A DNA stretch of 6,631 bases, taken from positions 1-6,631 of the forward strand of contig CALHST010000146.1 in NCBI GenBank assembly GCA_938038825.1, read 5' to 3'. The translations under genes and the position numbers were made by a program. This stretch comes from an uncultured Paracoccaceae bacterium. GTDB taxonomy: Bacteria > Pseudomonadota > Alphaproteobacteria > Rhodobacterales > Rhodobacteraceae. This document shows positions 1 through 5,947 of the stretch, piece by piece. The number at the start of each line of letters is the position of its first letter. The stretch's first letter is position 1. Under the pieces are notes generated by a model. The model worked only from the letters and a program-made list of their open reading frames with translations, was not told where the DNA came from and did no database searches.

Positions 1-276
1 GCCCACCGGGTGTTCGCAGGCAACCGCCCATCAACCACATTGATGTATCCAACGCTGGATCCAGCGACCTTGGGCGCGATCATCGCGTTGTATGAACACC
101 GGGTCTTTGTCGAAGGCGTGATTTTGGGCATCAATTCATACGATCAATGGGGCGTGGAACTGGGCAAAGAACTTGCCACGGCGTTGGGGCCCATTGTGGC
201 AGGCGATGAAAGTGCCGAGAGCAAAGACGGCTCCACCCGCGCATTGGTGTCATTTCTTCACCAAAACCGGGTCTGA
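1..276 (+). CDS. pgi: Glucose-6-phosphate isomerase, C-terminal part (5' truncated by window)
   Basis: This is the last 91 codons of a reading frame that is open from base 1 and stops with TGA at 274-276. Phosphoglucose isomerase interconverts glucose 6-phosphate and fructose 6-phosphate in the cytoplasm (glycolysis/gluconeogenesis). Visible residues 7-11 (GNRPS) and 31-56 match the conserved PGI C-terminal region. The second PGI signature is complete: visible residues 39-56 read G-V-I-L-x4-Y-D-Q-W-G-V-E-L-G-K, ending in the conserved active-site lysine (visible residue 56). The catalytic Glu and His regions lie upstream, outside the window. The tail after the signature (about 35 residues) is of ordinary length, so the 3' end looks intact. 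It is separated from the next gene by 436 bp and is probably not part of the downstream transport operon. Confidence 0.95.
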   Translation, partial: AHRVFAGNRPSTTLMYPTLDPATLGAIIALYEHRVFVEGVILGINSYDQWGVELGKELATALGPIVAGDESAESKDGSTRALVSFLHQNRV

Positions 277-333
277 TCCGAAAATCTGATGCATCGGCAT
301 GCGACGCGCTGATTTTGCAAAGCTGTTCTGAAC

Positions 334-380
334 AAAGCGGGCGGGTATCCCAGCCGCTTTAGACATTTGCGGGCCAAATG
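334..380. repeat. Two adjacent inverted repeats downstream of pgi
   Basis: AAAGCGG (334-340) pairs with CCGCTTT (354-360). Inside it, GGG (343-345) can pair with CCC (349-351) across a TAT loop, with a 2x2 mismatch between the two helices. Immediately downstream, CATTTG (364-369) pairs with CAAATG (375-380) around a 5-nt loop. The first hairpin starts 57 nt after the pgi stop and could contribute to transcription termination or mRNA 3'-end stability. No clean T-run follows, so a classical intrinsic terminator is not established. Confidence 0.4.
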
Positions 381-625
381 GGATAAAGACTGTTTCTTTT
401 TGAACCTCTGACGGCGGAGGAAATCGAGTAGGTCGACACCCCCTTTCGCTTTTTTGGTGATTGTCATAACTGGCACGGCCGCTTCTGTCCTCCGGCGTGT
501 GGGGGAATGCCCGCGATCATTGAAAGCGCGCCATTCCAATTCCTTCACAACACCGCACCAAGTCACCCAAAACAAGCGCATTGCGGACAAATGACCGACG
601 GTAGCGCATCGTTGCGTATGTCGTT

Positions 626-655
626 TTGCAAACGATGTGTAGACACAGGGATATT
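626..655 (+). promoter_or_regulatory. Candidate sigma-70-type promoter for the gntR-type operon
   Basis: TTGCAA (626-631) and GATATT (650-655) are separated by 18 bp. Each matches four of six positions of the TTGACA/TATAAT consensus. The predicted start site, around 661-663, falls inside the inverted repeat at 656-676, which would suit repression by an operator-bound regulator. The match is modest and alphaproteobacterial promoters are variable, so this is a suggestion supported mainly by its position relative to the operator. Confidence 0.3.
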
Positions 656-676
656 TTGTCGACACACTGTCGACAA
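656..676. promoter_or_regulatory. Candidate operator: perfect inverted repeat of two TGTCGACA palindromes
   Basis: TTGTCGACA (656-664) is followed by CAC and then by its exact reverse complement TGTCGACAA (668-676). Each arm contains the 8-bp palindrome TGTCGACA (657-664 and 668-675), and their centres are 11 bp apart, about one helical turn. The site lies 36 bp upstream of the proposed GTG start of the GntR-family regulator and just downstream of a candidate -10 element. Autoregulation of the operon by the adjacent regulator is the simplest reading. Known FadR/FCD-type operators are short palindromes with GT...AC cores, which this resembles without matching the TNGTNNNACNA form exactly. Confidence 0.6.
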
Positions 677-712
677 GAATCACATCCGCAATTTCTTCTG
701 GGTCATTTCTCT

Positions 713-1447
713 GTGGCATTCGACAAACCGGCAAAAACCTACCAACGTGGTGCGGCGTCAAACGAGATTTACGGTGTTCTGCGCGACGAAATCTTGACGC
801 TAAAGCTAGTACCGGGCGCGTCGCTTGATGAAACAAGCCTGTCCAAACGGTTTGCGGTGTCACGGTCTCCGATCCGCGAAGCGCTGAACCGTCTGTTGGC
901 TGAGCGCCTTGTCGAAACCTTGCCCAACCGCTCGACGATTGTGGCACAGATCGACTTGCGCAACTTCGCCGCATTCATTCAGGCGCTTGACGTGCAACAG
1001 CGCCTTGCGACGCGACTGGCCGCCGAAAATCGAACAGAAACTGACCTTGCCAAACTTCGCAATCTCGCAAGCGCATTCGACGAAACCATCGATAAAGCAG
1101 TGCCGCTGGACATCATGCAGGCCAACTTTGCCTTCCATATCGCGGTCTCCGAGGCGGGTAAAAACCCCTATGTGACCCGCCACTACCGCGAACTTTTATC
1201 TGAGGCACGTCGCCTTCTGCACATGCATGTTCAGGTCCTTGATACTGTCGCGCGCAAAGAAGTTATGCAGGATCAGCATCAAGACTTTATCGACGCCATT
1301 GAAGCCCAGGATATCGCACAGGCTGACGCGATTGCCCATGCCCATACCATGCAGTTTCACGACCGTTTTCTGAAGGCGTTACAACACGCACCGGATTCCA
1401 GCTTCGATATCGGGCGTTCATCGGTATCGGCAAAGGTGGACCAGTAA
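713..1447 (+). CDS. GntR-family transcriptional regulator, FadR/FCD subfamily
   Basis: A 244-residue protein, the usual size for FCD-type GntR regulators, which bind DNA as dimers and release or bind it in response to small carboxylates, sugar acids or amino-acid-related effectors. Residues about 12-81 form the winged helix-turn-helix, with the typical S-R-S-P-I-R-E-A-L recognition segment at 50-58. Residues about 85-230 form the all-helical FCD ligand domain, with metal-type positions N138, H142, H189 and H211. The Asp normally expected four residues before the first His is Asn here. I chose GTG at 713 because the upstream in-frame ATG (635) and TTG (626) would add an N-terminus unlike the family and would put the operator inside the gene. 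No strong Shine-Dalgarno precedes 713, so the start is uncertain. The stop codon abuts the next gene's ATG, so the two are surely co-transcribed. The effector is probably the operon's substrate or a product (inference). Confidence 0.88.
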   Translation: MAFDKPAKTYQRGAASNEIYGVLRDEILTLKLVPGASLDETSLSKRFAVSRSPIREALNRLLAERLVETLPNRSTIVAQIDLRNFAAFIQALDVQQRLATRLAAENRTETDLAKLRNLASAFDETIDKAVPLDIMQANFAFHIAVSEAGKNPYVTRHYRELLSEARRLLHMHVQVLDTVARKEVMQDQHQDFIDAIEAQDIAQADAIAHAHTMQFHDRFLKALQHAPDSSFDIGRSSVSAKVDQ

Positions 1448-2611
1448 ATGCCAGCAAAAATCACCCGCATATCTGTGTTCACACATTGCAATGATCTGGG
1501 GGGTAAAATCTGGAACCCAGCGATCCGCTGGACAAAAAAATACGCAGTGTTCATCTGCATACAAGACGACACAGGGCGGCAAGGGCTGGGCGAATGTTGG
1601 TGCTTTGACACGGCTCCCGATGCGTTGGTGGCCTTTCTGCGCACGGAGGTCATCCCGCATTTTTTGGGAACAGCACTCGCAGATATGGCCGACATCTCAG
1701 AGACACTGATCTGCCGCGCGACACTGACAGCGCGTCACGGTATCTTGGCCTCTGCTTTGTCAGGAATCGACATTGCGATGTGGGATTTGCGAGCGCAACA
1801 GGCCGACCAGCCTATCTGGAAAAGCCTTTCGTCTGCGGCCAATGGAACGGTTAGCCTTTATGCCAGCGGGGGTTTGTACGGAACGGGTAAGACACCCAAA
1901 ATGCTCGCCGAAGAAATGGCGGGGCATGCACAGGACGGCTTTAAGCTGTTAAAAATGAAAGTGGGCGGCGATACGATTGAAGCCGATGTGGCACGGGTTC
2001 ACGCGGTTCTAGCTGCCTTGCCGGAGCACACAAAGCTGATCATCGACGGCGTTTATACCTATTCGGTGGATGAAGCGTTGCAGGTGTATGAGGCTCTGCC
2101 CGAAGGTAGGATCGAGGCGTTTCAATCCCCGACCAAAGCGTGGGATTACGACGGTATGGCACGGCTGTCCCAAGCCGGTGTGCCTGTGATGGCAACCGAG
2201 GCAGAATACCGCACCGAGTTACATGAAAAACTGACGCATGACGCACAGGTCGCGTTTTTGCAGATTGCCCCGATTGCCTGCGGTGGTATCTCGCGGGTTA
2301 TGGCGTTGTCGCGATTGGTTGCAGACACTCCGACGCGCCTGTCGCTTGAAGTGTCCTCAACCGCAGTCGCCTTGATGGCCGCTTGTCAAATCGCGGCAGC
2401 TGATCCTGCGGTTGCCCATGTTGAGCATCACAGCGTTCACACCGTCTTTTTCGACACTCTGCGCCTGCAAAGGCAAGCCAACAACCGCCATTCCCTACCT
2501 GATGATCCGGGTTTGGGCATCACGCTGCCGAGCAACGACATTTCGACAGCCTATTCGACCGGCGATGACACCATTGCCGAAGTGCCGCGCAAAGCGGTGA
2601 CGACAATCTGA
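1448..2611 (+). CDS. Enolase-superfamily protein (mandelate racemase/muconate lactonizing enzyme type) with atypical active site
   Basis: A 387-residue cytoplasmic protein of normal family length. It has an N-terminal capping domain (about 5-125, ending in the conserved M-W-D-L segment at 111-114) and a C-terminal TIM-barrel domain (about 135-370). Family members abstract the proton alpha to a carboxylate using Mg2+ and carry out racemisation, epimerisation or dehydration of sugar acids, amino acid derivatives and similar compounds. Visible features are the K-x-K motif (K169, K171), D200 at the first metal-ligand position, E251 at the third, and the GGIS turn (279-282). By my alignment Q226 replaces the second metal-binding Glu, A274 replaces the barrel Asp or Lys acid/base, and E301 occupies the usual His position. 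The reaction therefore cannot be named, and the protein may use unusual chemistry. E224, two residues before Q226, could compensate if the register is shifted. The ATG directly follows the regulator's TAA, with a purine-rich AAGGTGGA at 1433-1440 as ribosome binding site. The binding protein gene starts 21 nt downstream. Confidence 0.85.
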   Translation: MPAKITRISVFTHCNDLGGKIWNPAIRWTKKYAVFICIQDDTGRQGLGECWCFDTAPDALVAFLRTEVIPHFLGTALADMADISETLICRATLTARHGILASALSGIDIAMWDLRAQQADQPIWKSLSSAANGTVSLYASGGLYGTGKTPKMLAEEMAGHAQDGFKLLKMKVGGDTIEADVARVHAVLAALPEHTKLIIDGVYTYSVDEALQVYEALPEGRIEAFQSPTKAWDYDGMARLSQAGVPVMATEAEYRTELHEKLTHDAQVAFLQIAPIACGGISRVMALSRLVADTPTRLSLEVSSTAVALMAACQIAAADPAVAHVEHHSVHTVFFDTLRLQRQANNRHSLPDDPGLGITLPSNDISTAYSTGDDTIAEVPRKAVTTI

Positions 2612-2622
2612 AACACAACAGT

Positions 2623-2628
2623 GGAGAG
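2623..2628 (+). promoter_or_regulatory. Ribosome binding site fixing the start of the binding protein gene
   Basis: GGAGAG lies 4 nt before ATG at 2633. An in-frame GTG at 2621 would overlap this site and add four residues (start-Glu-Arg-Thr) ahead of a standard signal peptide, so the ATG is preferred. Confidence 0.75.
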
Positions 2629-2632
2629 AACG

Positions 2633-3667
2633 ATGAAAAATATACTCACAAGCCTCGCAGTTGCGGGCACAATGGCATTGGGCAGCGTCACCGCCGTTCA
2701 GGCCGAAGGCCAAGGGCTGCTTGATACAATCATCGAACGCGACAGCCTTTTGTGCACCGGTCACAACGGCAGCTACCTTGGCTTTGCCGAGGTCGACGGC
2801 CAAGGCGAATGGCAGGGCTTTGACATTGAGTTCTGTAAGGCTCTTGCGACCGCAATTCTGGGCAGCCCTGACAAACTGCAAATTATCCCTGTCAGCTGGG
2901 CACAACGTTTTCCGTCCATCCAGTCGGGTGACATTGACGTGATCATCAAGGTCACCGGTTGGACCATGACCCGCGACACCGAACTAGGTCTGCAATATTC
3001 GCGCCCTTATTTTATCGGCCCGTTCTACGTCATGTCCAAGACCGAGCTTGAGGCAGAAGGCATTGCCGATTTGGAAGGCGGCGTGTTCTGCGTGAACGCA
3101 GGCACCACAGTCGAACGCGTCTTGACCGACTATATGGAAACCAACGGGATCGACTACGAACCGCTGGCATTCGAGAAGGGCGAAGAGCTGCGCGCGGCTT
3201 TCTACGCCGGTCGTTGCGACGCCATTGCTGGTTTTGGGCCGTTCCTGTCTGCAACGCGGGTGAACGCTGACAACCCTGATGACTTTGAAATCCTTGGGGA
3301 TGTGCTGGCGCTTGAGCCTGAAGGCATTGTCGTAAAGCAGGGCGAAGATGATCTGCTGGATGTGATCAACTGGATGGTCAGCGCGCTTATCATGGCCGAA
3401 GAAAATGGCGTCACGCAGGCGAATGTTGACGAGATGAAGGCCAATCCACCAACGGCGTCAATTGGGCGTTTGCTGGGGTCAACTCCGGGTGTCGGTGCGC
3501 GTCTGGGTCTTAACGATGACTGGGCATACAACGTGATCAAGACCGTCGGTAACTACGGTGAGATCTATGACCGGACGGTTGGCGAAGGATCACGCTACAA
3601 GCTGCCACGCGGCCTGAACAACCTGTGGAACAACGGCGGTCTGCTCTACCCGCTCGTTCTGGACTAA
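2633..3667 (+). CDS. aapJ-like: AapJ-like periplasmic substrate-binding protein of an amino-acid-type ABC transporter
   Basis: A 344-residue exported protein that delivers ligand to the AapQ/M/P-type permease complex. Residues 1-24 form a Sec signal peptide (K2, a hydrophobic stretch from about I4 to V20, then V-Q-A before the predicted cleavage), giving a mature start at E25. The rest is a two-lobe family 3 solute-binding protein. Strong AapJ resemblance is seen at Q62-A70 (GFDIEFCKA), the Q-S-G-D-I-D-V segment (97-103), and near the C-terminus in the N-D-x-W-A-Y, G-N-Y-G-E-I and R-G-L-N-x-L-W-N segments. Four cysteines (41, 68, 153, 195) sit where AapJ proteins have them, as disulfide candidates. 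The ligand pocket looks altered: K-V-T-G-W-T (106-111) stands in place of the usual R-N-T-T-W-T, and A-G-F (199-201) follows A197-I198 where the family has T-T-D before the Q-S-G-L segment. R114, which follows T111 as in the family, is retained. The normal alpha-amino contact may therefore be missing, and a non-standard ligand is likely. A strong hairpin follows the gene. Confidence 0.9.
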   Translation: MKNILTSLAVAGTMALGSVTAVQAEGQGLLDTIIERDSLLCTGHNGSYLGFAEVDGQGEWQGFDIEFCKALATAILGSPDKLQIIPVSWAQRFPSIQSGDIDVIIKVTGWTMTRDTELGLQYSRPYFIGPFYVMSKTELEAEGIADLEGGVFCVNAGTTVERVLTDYMETNGIDYEPLAFEKGEELRAAFYAGRCDAIAGFGPFLSATRVNADNPDDFEILGDVLALEPEGIVVKQGEDDLLDVINWMVSALIMAEENGVTQANVDEMKANPPTASIGRLLGSTPGVGARLGLNDDWAYNVIKTVGNYGEIYDRTVGEGSRYKLPRGLNNLWNNGGLLYPLVLD

Positions 3668-3675
3668 TCGAATTG

Positions 3676-3700
3676 GCCCGGGCGATTAAGTCGCCCGGGC
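3676..3700 (+). terminator. Intercistronic hairpin, probable partial terminator or mRNA-stabilising stem
   Basis: GCCCGGGCGA (3676-3685) pairs perfectly with TCGCCCGGGC (3691-3700) around the 5-nt loop TTAAG. G3675 and T3701 can add a wobble pair. The following TCTTCTAGTTT is only moderately T-rich. The stem begins 8 nt after the binding protein stop and ends 24 nt before the permease ATG. In binding-protein ABC operons such stems commonly allow partial read-through or protect the upstream mRNA, so the binding protein is made in excess over the membrane subunits. I infer that role here. Confidence 0.7.
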
Positions 3701-3724
3701 TCTTCTAGTTTGATAGGGGCCGTC

Positions 3725-4861
3725 ATGTCACAGATATTCGCGTCGCAAAAATTCCGCCGAATTGCAGTTCAAGGTGGTTTCATTCTTGGCGTCGTTGCGT
3801 TGATTGCATCCACTATACTGGTTGGCAAAAGCAACATTGCCGACCAAGGTATGGCAACCGGTTTTGGCTTTCTTGAACAAACCACCGGCTGGCCCGTCAA
3901 CTTTTCGATTATAGAGGTTACAGGCAGATCGACCTATGCCCGCGTTCTTTGGGCAGGTTTGCTCAACACCATGCTTGTGGGGTTTCTGACCCTTATTTTC
4001 GCGACGGTTCTGGGGCTGTTGCTGGCGCTGATGCGGGTGTCGTCCAACACACTGATGAAACTGGTCGGCGCGAGCTATGTCGAGGTGTTTCGCAATGTCC
4101 CGGTCATCCTTCAGGTATTCTTTTGGTATGCGATCCTGACCCATCTGCCCAGCCCGAAGCAGGCTTATACCCTTGGCGAGGCGTTCTATCTGTCCAACCG
4201 TGGCATTATGATGCCTGCCCCCGCCTTGTCAGGCAGCGACATGGCGTGGTTGCTCGTTTCGGTCATTCTTGCCGTTGTATTTCTTGGCCTGACCCGTGAA
4301 CGCCTGCGGCTTGGCCCCCGATGGGCAATTGCCACCGGGGCGGTCTTTATCGTGTTCGTTGTTGTGCTGCTGACCGGTCGAGAGCCAGATAGCGCCCTGA
4401 TCTCAACCCCTCAACTCAAAGGATTGCGGTTTGTGGGCGGCATCACGCTAAAGCCCGAATTTACCGCCCTTCTTGTGGGCCTGACGCTTTTTGGGGCCTC
4501 TTATATCGGCGAAATCATCCGCGGCGGCCTTCTATCGGTTGATCGTGGTAAGTTGGAAGCGGGCCGCGCTTTGGGGTTCTCGACCTTCCAGATCAATCGG
4601 CTGATCCGCATTCCATTGGCCTTTCGCGCCATGCTTCCATCCCTCACGAACCAATACATCTGGCTGATGAAAGGCACGACTGTTGGCATCGCCGTAGGGT
4701 ATCCAGATTACTTTGCCATCGTATCGACCTCGATCAACCAAAGCGGCCAGACGATGGAACTTTTGGCCCTGCTGATGGGCGGATTCATTCTGATCAACTA
4801 TTCCATCGGGTTCCTCATGAACATGCTGAACGACCGCATCAAGCTGAAAGGGAGGAGCTAA
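3725..4861 (+). CDS. aapQ-like: AapQ-like inner-membrane permease of an amino-acid-type ABC transporter
   Basis: A 378-residue multi-spanning membrane protein of the His/Glu/Gln/Arg/opine permease family, close in size to AapQ (about 400). Hydrophobic segments lie near residues 15-35, 80-105, 175-190, 203-218 and 245-262, with more toward the C-terminus (about 345-365). The V-E-V-F-R-N-V-P segment (119-126) matches the family's first conserved permease block. The ATPase-contacting EAA loop is E-A-G-R-A-L-G-F (278-285), followed by P-S-L-T-N-Q (305-310). The long insert between the first permease helices and the C-terminal core (about 140-250) is characteristic of AapQ rather than the shorter GlnP-type permeases. 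ATG at 3725 is preferred over TTG at 3710 because AGGGG (3715-3719) sits 5 nt upstream. It likely dimerises with the next gene's product to form the channel. Confidence 0.9.
   Translation: MSQIFASQKFRRIAVQGGFILGVVALIASTILVGKSNIADQGMATGFGFLEQTTGWPVNFSIIEVTGRSTYARVLWAGLLNTMLVGFLTLIFATVLGLLLALMRVSSNTLMKLVGASYVEVFRNVPVILQVFFWYAILTHLPSPKQAYTLGEAFYLSNRGIMMPAPALSGSDMAWLLVSVILAVVFLGLTRERLRLGPRWAIATGAVFIVFVVVLLTGREPDSALISTPQLKGLRFVGGITLKPEFTALLVGLTLFGASYIGEIIRGGLLSVDRGKLEAGRALGFSTFQINRLIRIPLAFRAMLPSLTNQYIWLMKGTTVGIAVGYPDYFAIVSTSINQSGQTMELLALLMGGFILINYSIGFLMNMLNDRIKLKGRS
4851..4857 (+). promoter_or_regulatory. Ribosome binding site for the AapM-like gene inside the end of the AapQ-like gene
   Basis: GGAGGAG forms part of the final codons of the upstream gene and lies 7 nt before ATG at 4865, a near-ideal Shine-Dalgarno. 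It supports translational coupling of the two permease subunits. Confidence 0.75.
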
Positions 4862-4864
4862 GCC

Positions 4865-5947
4865 ATGGCAATAGACGCGCACGCCCCCCCACCAATCGCA
4901 ACGGGCCCGGCTGCATGGCTCCGCAAACATTTCTTTGCGACCTGGTATGACACCATATTTTCTTTGGTCTTTGCCATTCTGATCTATCTTGCCCTGAAAG
5001 CCTTCATCGGTTGGGCCTTTGTCGATGCGATCTGGCGGGTGGAGAACAAGGACCTTTGCACGCATGATGCCGGTGCCTGTTGGGCCGTGATCGAAAGCCG
5101 GGGGCGGCTGATCCTGTTCGGGCTTTACCCATACGAGGAACAATGGCGTTCAACGCTGGCTTGCCTTGCGGTGATCGTGACTATCGCGCTGTCGTGCCTG
5201 CCGAGCTTTTGGTCAATCCGACGTCTGCCGATCCTTTGGGTCGCGGGCTTCACAACTTTCGTTTTGCTGATGCGCGGCGGGTTTGCTGGCCTTGAACTGG
5301 TGACATCCGAACAATGGGGTGGCTTGTCCCTGACGATCTTCATCTTCTCCGGTGTCTTTGTCATCGGCATGCCTCTGGCCGTGTTGTTCGCCCTTGCACG
5401 GCGGTCCAGCCTACCTGTTATCGCCAAATCCTTTGGCTTCTTCATCGACATCGTGCGATCTCTGCCGCTTCTGACCCTGCTGTTTGCAGCAGCAGTTGTG
5501 GTACCGCTTCTTGTGCCAGACTGGTTGCAGGGCAACAAACTGATGCGGGTGGTCATTGCTTTCGCGATCTTCTTCGCCGCCTATCAGGCCGAAATTATCC
5601 GCGCAGGCTTGCAGTCCACCTCGCAAGGGCAAGAAGAGGCCGCTGTCGCACTTGGCATGCCCTACTGGTCGCTCGTCATCGACATCCTGTTGCCGCAAGC
5701 CTTCCGTAACACGCTGCCGTCGACCATCAATCAGGCGGTGATCACATTCAAGGAAACGTCCATCGTCACAATCATCGGCTTCTTCGAGGTCATGGCCTCG
5801 GGCAATGCGGCAATCGGCACCGGTGAATGGGGCAACCAATATGTCGAGGTCTATGTTTTCCTTGCCCTGATCTACTTTGTCTTTGTCTTCGGACTGTCAC
5901 GCTATGGCGCGTGGCTGGAAACCAGAATGAGGCTCGGTCATGCATGA
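4865..5947 (+). CDS. aapM-like: AapM-like inner-membrane permease of an amino-acid-type ABC transporter
   Basis: A 360-residue integral membrane protein, partner of the AapQ-like subunit in the transmembrane channel. It carries the AapM hallmark between the first helices: C72-W73-A-V-I-E-S-R-G-R-L-I-L-F-G-L-Y-P-Y-E (72-91), then Q-W-R-S. Hydrophobic segments occur near 30-50, 97-113, 122-136, 155-178, 201-217, 226-240 and 328-345. The conserved permease block F-I-D-I-V-R-S-L-P-L-L (193-203) and the EAA loop E-E-A-A-V-A-L-G (257-264), followed by L-P-Q-A-F-R (276-281) and P-S-T-I-N-Q (285-290), are intact. It starts 3 nt after the upstream stop and its last 8 nt overlap the ATPase gene, as expected for a stoichiometric complex. 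Confidence 0.92.
   Translation: MAIDAHAPPPIATGPAAWLRKHFFATWYDTIFSLVFAILIYLALKAFIGWAFVDAIWRVENKDLCTHDAGACWAVIESRGRLILFGLYPYEEQWRSTLACLAVIVTIALSCLPSFWSIRRLPILWVAGFTTFVLLMRGGFAGLELVTSEQWGGLSLTIFIFSGVFVIGMPLAVLFALARRSSLPVIAKSFGFFIDIVRSLPLLTLLFAAAVVVPLLVPDWLQGNKLMRVVIAFAIFFAAYQAEIIRAGLQSTSQGQEEAAVALGMPYWSLVIDILLPQAFRNTLPSTINQAVITFKETSIVTIIGFFEVMASGNAAIGTGEWGNQYVEVYVFLALIYFVFVFGLSRYGAWLETRMRLGHA

Larger units (their letters stand above)
277..712. other. Intergenic region between pgi and the gntR-type operon
   Basis: This is 436 bp with no gene I can support on either strand. Short + strand frames here lack family resemblance and credible ribosome binding sites. A long minus-strand frame (258-974) runs across it but also overlaps pgi and the regulator, and its product looks like non-coding translation. 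The stretch holds inverted repeats near 334-380, a GGTCGACA sequence at 431-438 that differs by one base from the operator half-sites, and the candidate promoter and operator at 626-676. I see no tRNA, no CRISPR repeat and no clear mobile-element end. Confidence 0.6.

Noticed and set aside
507..797. Plus-strand frame of 96 codons starting in the intergenic region
   Set aside because: The G-run upstream of its ATG is too close to be a ribosome binding site, the product has no family resemblance, and it runs over the operator and into the regulator in another frame.
258..974. Long minus-strand open frame of 238 codons
   Set aside because: It overlaps the pgi end and the regulator's DNA-binding domain, its product has no recognisable domain, and it is rich in Arg and scattered Cys as in shadow frames. 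I kept only the intergenic part as a low-interest observation.
2612..2632. Possible separate promoter between the enzyme and binding protein genes
   Set aside because: The gap is only 21 nt, is mostly taken up by the ribosome binding site, and contains no promoter-like elements. Co-transcription is simpler.
3202..3540. Minus-strand frame of 112 codons across the binding protein gene
   Set aside because: It lies entirely within a well-supported gene and is Ser/Arg/Pro-rich, as expected for the complement of a GC-rich coding sequence.
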